Below the pieces are notes generated by a model. The model ran no database searches. It was not told the origin of the DNA and worked only from the letters and a program-made list of their open reading frames with translations. From an uncultured Lachnospiraceae bacterium (GTDB taxonomy: Bacteria > Bacillota > Clostridia > Lachnospirales > Lachnospiraceae), in NCBI GenBank assembly GCA_910577165.1, contig CAJTLX010000002.1, positions 89,529 to 153,528 on the forward strand: 64,000 bases of DNA, in the 5' to 3' direction. The position numbers and the translations under genes were made by a program. Shown here in pieces: positions 59,737-64,000 of this stretch. Each line of letters starts with the position of its first letter. Within the stretch, counting starts at the first letter, position 1.

Positions 59737-60171
59737 TCACTTTTTTCTGTTTATTTTTTTATAGAATGTAATACCCACTATAACGACAAGACATTCCGTG
59801 ATCGGAAAGGACAGCCACACTCCTGTTATATCAAATAAAAATGCCATGGGAATTATAATTAAAAATCCCCTTAAAAATGCGATAATCTGTGCGGGCAGCG
59901 GTTTTTCTGTTGATGCAAAATATAGTTTTAACCCTCTCACCGCAATTTGCGGCAATTATATATTTCGCTTACTATTAAATATACTTACTATTATATTGGC
60001 AGAAAATAAAAAAATCAAATAGATACCACATGATATAATCCATATTATTTTTACGGCATATTTTAAAATCTGTTTCTGTCCTGTGCGATCCCCATATTTA
60101 TATACTCTGCTTAAAATTAGTTGTGTTCCCTGTGCAATTCCAGTATAAATAGAAATTATTTTTCTTCCCAT
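59737..60171 (-). pseudogene. Remnant of a third MATE transporter gene
   Basis: Two same-frame pieces read as the second half of a MATE pump. GIAQGTQLILSRVYKYGDRTG runs to SIFNSKRNI and a stop at 59956-59958. After it, LPQIAVRGLKLYF is joined directly to STEKPLPAQIIAFLRGFLII and ITGVWLSFPITE. About 20 residues normally lying between GLKLYF and STEK are missing, and the whole first half of the gene (about 250 codons) is absent. A nonsense codon and two deletions make it non-functional. Confidence 0.72.
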
Positions 60172-60320
60172 TAGATTGGTTAAATCTCAATATAAAATAC
60201 ATCCTTATCGCAGGAAAATACATTTACTTTTCCTTCTTACTACTATAAAATTAGCTTCAATAATGGCAAGCAACCGGGTAGGGGCAACTTTTCTTCTACT
60301 CGCATAAAAAGGGGGAAAAG
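60172..60320. other. AT-rich gap
   Basis: This gap between the MATE remnant and the GH113-like gene shows no further MATE coding, no strong promoter and no hairpin. The only feature seen is AAGGGGGA just before the ATG at 60321. Confidence 0.6.
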
Positions 60321-61289
60321 ATGGAAATAAAAGGATACACTTATGGATATTGTGGCGGGCGAGGAATGTACCGCACACCGGAGGCAATCGCTTCACAGGA
60401 TCTATTATTTGATACCGGAGTAAACTGGATCTGTTTGGCAGTGGCAGTGGATCAGGAAAGCTATGCCTCCACAAAAATCTTTTTTGATTATGAAAGAAAT
60501 GCTTCGGACAAGGATATTGCCTTTGCCATTCACCGCGCACATGAGCGGGGAATTAAAGTCTGCCTGAAACCGATGATCAATTGTAAAGATGGTGCATGGC
60601 GAGCCTTAATTGATTTTCCCGATACGGATATGGCAGGGCGGGATGCTTACTGGAGCAAATGGTTTGCAAGCTACACTGCATTTTTATTGCATTATGCGGA
60701 ATTAGCAGAAGATACGGGGTGCGAAATGTTCTGCCTCGGCTGTGAGATGCTTGGCACAGAACGCAAGGTAGATTATTGGCGGGATCTGATTGGAAAGGTG
60801 AGAAAGGTTTATCACGGACCGCTGGTCTACAATACCAACCACGGCAAAGAAGATACCGTTTCCTGGTTTGACGCGCTGGATTATATTGGAACTTCGGCAT
60901 ATTTTCCGGTGGCAAAAGTTCCTGGTGAGAGCCTTGAACATATGGTATCCGCATGGGAGAAGGTGCGCGATAAACTAAAACCGCTTGCAGAGAAACTGGG
61001 AAAAAAAGTAATTTTTATGGAAATCGGATGCCGCAGTGCGAGAGGATGCGCGATGATGCCATGGGATTTTTCTCACGGGGAATTCCCTCCGGATGAGGAG
61101 GAACAGGCGCGCTTTTACGATTCTTGTCTGTCGGTTTTTTCGCGCGAAAATTGGTTTGCCGGATTTTTCTGGTGGGATTGGAGTACGCAAATTTACACAA
61201 CGAAAGAGAAAGCTAAGAAAGATATCGGATTTAATATTCATTTAAAAAGAGCAGAGGATGTATTAAAGAAATGGTATGTAAAGGATTGA
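60321..61289 (+). CDS. GH113-like TIM-barrel glycoside hydrolase
   Basis: The 322-aa cytosolic protein is a single TIM barrel. Glu142 in CLGCEMLGTE and Glu234 in VIFMEIGCRS lie after strands 4 and 7, the positions of acid/base and nucleophile in clan GH-A, and the pattern and spacing resemble GH113 beta-mannanases. Further marks are KVCLKPMINCKDGAWR and FFWWDWSTQIY near the end. The specific activity is unproven. AAGGGGGA precedes the ATG. It is a lone gene between a decayed pump and the ABC exporter. Confidence 0.72.
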   Translation: MEIKGYTYGYCGGRGMYRTPEAIASQDLLFDTGVNWICLAVAVDQESYASTKIFFDYERNASDKDIAFAIHRAHERGIKVCLKPMINCKDGAWRALIDFPDTDMAGRDAYWSKWFASYTAFLLHYAELAEDTGCEMFCLGCEMLGTERKVDYWRDLIGKVRKVYHGPLVYNTNHGKEDTVSWFDALDYIGTSAYFPVAKVPGESLEHMVSAWEKVRDKLKPLAEKLGKKVIFMEIGCRSARGCAMMPWDFSHGEFPPDEEEQARFYDSCLSVFSRENWFAGFFWWDWSTQIYTTKEKAKKDIGFNIHLKRAEDVLKKWYVKD

Positions 61290-61378
61290 CCACCATATTT
61301 GCCTAAATACCAAAAATGCACAAAGATATATAAAAAGGAAAGCTTACAAAATTATACCCTATTTTTGCGATATTTCCC

Positions 61379-61408
61379 TTGCATTCGAACATAGATTCGT
61401 GTTATAAT
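61379..61408 (+). promoter_or_regulatory. Promoter of the ABC exporter gene
   Basis: TTGCAT (61379-61384) and TATAAT (61403-61408) with an 18-base spacer; AAGGGGG precedes the ATG at 61481. Confidence 0.55.
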
Positions 61409-61480
61409 GGGAAACGCATCTCACAAAAATGTTACTGAAAACCACTGAAATAAGTACACTATCAAGGGGGTTATTTCGTC

Positions 61481-63790
61481 ATGGAAAAGGTAAAATTACC
61501 CAAATCCGTCCTTGAACTGCTCTCACAAAATGGTATCACCTCTGACGGGCTGATCTGTGCGTCCGCGACGGACATGAATACAAACTGCGAGTATGCAGAC
61601 GGATATGTGATCCTGACTGCGGACAAACTCTGTCTGCTCACTTCCCCGCCCGACCCTGACCGCGTTCGCTCTTTTAAGGGCTACAGCAAAAAGGGAGATC
61701 TGGAAATGGATTACGGACAAAACTGGGCGTTTCGTTTTTATGCGATCGCTGATTTAGAATCCGTAAAGATTGAACGTCAGGTGGCTTGCGGTCTGTTGAT
61801 TGCAAACGATGGCGAGGCTCTCGCCGCGTTTTCCAATCTGCATATGAAAAATATGCACCAGCTGGTGCGCGCTTTCGACCGCATCAAAAATCCACAGCCG
61901 GATTTTATGCAGGAGGAGGAGGACGACGACGAGTACTGTCCAAAATGCGGTACGATGTATCCGAACCGCAACCGCAAAATCTGCCCAAAATGTATGGAGC
62001 GCGGCACAATCTTTATGAGGGTTTTGCGCTACTTTAAGCCGTATTGGGGAAAACTTGTGGTTATGTTGGTCTGCTTTCTTGGCATTGCAGCACTTAATCT
62101 TGTCTGGCCGTATCTAAACGGTACAGTACTCTATGACCATATACTGGAGAAGGATTCTGCATTCCTTGCAAAATTGGGAATTGAAGACGGGCGTTTTGTC
62201 ACGGCACTTTTGCTTATCGTTCTGACCATGTTCCTCGCCAAATTATCCTTGCAGCTCCTCTCAGTTTTGCAGGGTGTTTTCACGGCACAGATTGTTACCA
62301 GCGTTGTGCGCGACCTGAAAAAGGATATTTTTGGCGCGATGGGCAAACTCTCCATCAGTTTTTACAAGAGTCGCCAGACCGGAAGCTTGATGACCCGCGT
62401 GCTGCGGGATGCCGAGCGCGTGACGGGCTTCTTTATCGATGGCGCACCATACATACTAATTAACACATTTGTGATTATTTCCACGTTAACAGTGATGTTC
62501 TCCATCCGCTGGGAACTGGCCATTATCGCCTGCATCCTGCTGCCGATCTCCGTAATTGTCGGCATGAAGCTGCGCCCGCATCTCTGGAGCCTATTCGGCA
62601 GAAGACACCGCGCGGAACGCTCCTTAAACAGCCAGGTCAACGATAACTTAACCGGCGCGCGTGTAGTCAAGGCATTCGGGCAGGAACAGCGGGAACTGAC
62701 ACGTTTTTCCACAAATAATTCGCGCATGAAGGATGCAGAACTTGCGATTGTGCGCTTTGACAATAAGTTTACCTTTCTGTACTCGACCACACAGGAACTG
62801 ACCAGCATGATTGTCTGGTTTATCGGCGTTGCCCTTGTGCTTTCCGGAACAAATTTTGATCTCGGTGTGCTGATTACTTTTGTTGGCTATGTCGGGCAGC
62901 TCTCCGGACCGATGAATTTCTTCTCGCATATTTTTCACTGGTGGTCGGACAGCATCAACAGCGCGCAGCGTATGTTCGAGATCCTCGATGCGATCCCGGA
63001 AGTGCAGGAGAAGGAAACTCCGGTCGCAATGCCCGAACCAAAGGGGGAGATCGCTCTTGACCATGTAACTTTTGGCTACGAGATCAACAAGCCAGTGCTA
63101 AAAAATATTAATCTGCATATTAAAGAGGGTGAGATGCTCGGTATTGTCGGGCGTTCCGGCGCGGGCAAGACCACACTTGTCAATTTGATCTCACGTATGT
63201 ACGATCCGCAGGAGGGCGTGATTTATTTTGACGGGGTAAATGTGCGGGACTTAGCATTCCATGATTTGCGGCGCAATGTCGCGATGGTTTCGCAGGAAAC
63301 TTATATCTTTATGGGTACTGTTGAGCAGAATATCGCCTACGCAAATCCGAATGCAACCAAAGCGGAGATTATTCGCGCCGCCGTACTCGCAAGCGCGCAC
63401 GATTTCATTTTGCGGATGCCGGACGGATATGATACGATTATTGGCTCTGCCGGACGGGAATTATCCGGCGGCGAACGCCAGCGCATCTCGATTGCACGTG
63501 CAATCCTAGCCAACCCGAAGATTTTAATTTTAGACGAGGCAACCGCCTCCGTGGATACGGAAACGGAAAAGGCCATCCAGGAATCCATCAACTACTTAAT
63601 CAAAGGGCGCACAACAATCTCCATCGCCCACCGCCTCTCAACCCTGCGCGATGCTGATCGGCTTGTCGTAATTGACAACGGCGAGATCACTGAGGAGGGC
63701 ACACAGACCGAACTGACCGAGCTTCGCGGAACATATTATAAATTGATGGAACTTCAGACCAAGGCATTGGCACTAAAAGGAATTGAATAA
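61481..63790 (+). CDS. ABC exporter (fused permease-ATPase) with N-terminal PH-like domain and zinc ribbon
   Basis: The 769-aa half-transporter has an added cytosolic N-terminus: a PH-like beta domain (about 20-135, YADGYVILTADKLCLLTS to FRFYAIADLESVKIERQV), an acidic linker and a Cys4 zinc ribbon (Cys153/156 and 168/171). Then come the six-helix exporter domain (about 180-490) and the ATPase with GRSGAGKTT near 555, VSQETYIF, LSGGERQR near 661 and LILDEATASVDTETE. It works as a dimer. Typical half-exporters are about 580-600 aa, so about 175 residues are additional. The substrate is unknown. Family B repeats follow. Confidence 0.9.
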   Translation: MEKVKLPKSVLELLSQNGITSDGLICASATDMNTNCEYADGYVILTADKLCLLTSPPDPDRVRSFKGYSKKGDLEMDYGQNWAFRFYAIADLESVKIERQVACGLLIANDGEALAAFSNLHMKNMHQLVRAFDRIKNPQPDFMQEEEDDDEYCPKCGTMYPNRNRKICPKCMERGTIFMRVLRYFKPYWGKLVVMLVCFLGIAALNLVWPYLNGTVLYDHILEKDSAFLAKLGIEDGRFVTALLLIVLTMFLAKLSLQLLSVLQGVFTAQIVTSVVRDLKKDIFGAMGKLSISFYKSRQTGSLMTRVLRDAERVTGFFIDGAPYILINTFVIISTLTVMFSIRWELAIIACILLPISVIVGMKLRPHLWSLFGRRHRAERSLNSQVNDNLTGARVVKAFGQEQRELTRFSTNNSRMKDAELAIVRFDNKFTFLYSTTQELTSMIVWFIGVALVLSGTNFDLGVLITFVGYVGQLSGPMNFFSHIFHWWSDSINSAQRMFEILDAIPEVQEKETPVAMPEPKGEIALDHVTFGYEINKPVLKNINLHIKEGEMLGIVGRSGAGKTTLVNLISRMYDPQEGVIYFDGVNVRDLAFHDLRRNVAMVSQETYIFMGTVEQNIAYANPNATKAEIIRAAVLASAHDFILRMPDGYDTIIGSAGRELSGGERQRISIARAILANPKILILDEATASVDTETEKAIQESINYLIKGRTTISIAHRLSTLRDADRLVVIDNGEITEEGTQTELTELRGTYYKLMELQTKALALKGIE

Positions 63791-63822
63791 ATCAACAAAA
63801 GGGCAGCAGAACTAAAAATCAA

Positions 63823-64000
63823 TAAGGGCATTGTTTCGGAGAACTGCGGAACTCTAAATCAGCAGATTTCCAAAACAATGCTGGAAGGAATTTTTCTGGA
63901 AGCCATACGGACAGAAAATTCCTTCCACGGTAAGGGCATTGTGCAGGAGAACTGCGGAACTCTAAATCAGCAGATTTCCAAAACAATGCTGGAAGGAATT
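63823..64000 (+). repeat. Intergenic repeat family B, copies B4 and B5 (tandem, cut by window end)
   Basis: A 108-bp unit begins at 63823 and again at 63931. The 55 bases at 63838-63892 recur exactly at 63946-64000. Inner stem GGAAGGAATTTTTCTG/CAGAAAATTCCTTCC encloses the GAAGCCATACGGA loop. Outer arms ACAATGC/GCATTGT close it. The linker GCGGAACTCTAAATCAGCAG matches that of B2/B3. The array continues past the window. Confidence 0.78.

Noticed and set aside
61386..61399. CGAACATAGATTCG between -35 and -10 of the ABC exporter promoter as a second LexA box
   Set aside because: The right half-site lacks the GTTC core, so it has too many mismatches compared with the box at 5803-5816.
1..64000. 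Integrated phage, ICE or IS element
   Set aside because: No integrase, transposase, relaxase, terminase or structural genes, no tRNA attachment site and no terminal repeats were seen. Only small palindromic repeats and gene remnants occur.

Overview
The window looks like a chromosomal segment of a low-to-mid GC Firmicute, most likely a Lachnospiraceae-type gut or rumen Clostridium. The basis is the strong AGGAGG-type ribosome sites, TTGACA/TATAAT promoters, a tyrosine T-box leader, many clostridial family types (DUF6179/DUF6323, YitT, ABC-F, LytTR-DUF3021) and several intracellular plant-glycan enzymes (GH51, GH94, GH2, GH43, GH113-like). No rRNA, tRNA, CRISPR array, transposase or phage structural gene was seen.

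Layout. 1-3.4 kb: the end of a PIN-like gene, an ABC-F ATPase with a long leader, and two small unknowns. 3.6-9.8 kb: a GH51 arabinofuranosidase, an AT-rich Panacea-type antitoxin gene coupled to a four-helix membrane protein, and a GH94 phosphorylase. 10-15.2 kb: a decayed DUF4143 ATPase, a drug-type ABC transporter divergent from a LytTR/DUF3021 regulatory pair, and DUF6179/DUF6323 proteins. 15.5-23.4 kb: a CapA-like protein, then an operon of a GrpE-like protein and two paralogous giant Hsp70-like proteins. 23.5-28 kb: an ECF sigma/membrane partner pair and a divergent AraC/MFS-DUF1349 locus. 28-37 kb: a long minus-strand gene train of TldD, TldE, a MoxR ATPase, a nucleoside phosphorylase, an extended UvrD-like helicase and a transglutaminase-like protein. 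37.4-42.7 kb: a methyltransferase, a propeller/membrane/Sel1 operon and T-box-tyrS. 42.8-49.8 kb: an SDR, a SprA-like metalloprotease, YitT, two MATE pumps and a metallophosphoesterase. 49.8-58.8 kb: a glycan uptake and degradation locus with an ArsR-type regulator, ABC importer, GH2, GH43 lipoprotein and LamG surface protein; its binding-protein gene is broken by a 92-bp tandem duplication. 58.9-64 kb: a ferritin-like protein, a MATE remnant, a GH113-like enzyme and an ABC exporter with an added PH-like domain and zinc ribbon.

The two signals that ordinary gene calling would miss are (1) the GrpE-like/Hsp70-like/Hsp70-like operon, which resembles a self-contained chaperone machine with no J-protein and no normal substrate-binding domain, and (2) several families of structured intergenic repeats. 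Family A (about 2.5, 16.9, 37.1 and 50.9 kb) has a 112-114 bp period and hairpins whose stems change in a compensatory way. Family B (12.5, 48.5 and 63.9 kb) consists of roughly 105-nt hairpins joined by a conserved linker. Families C and D are short hairpins, and one D copy interrupts the DUF4143 pseudogene.

All functions are assigned by reading motifs and remembered family features; no database search was possible.
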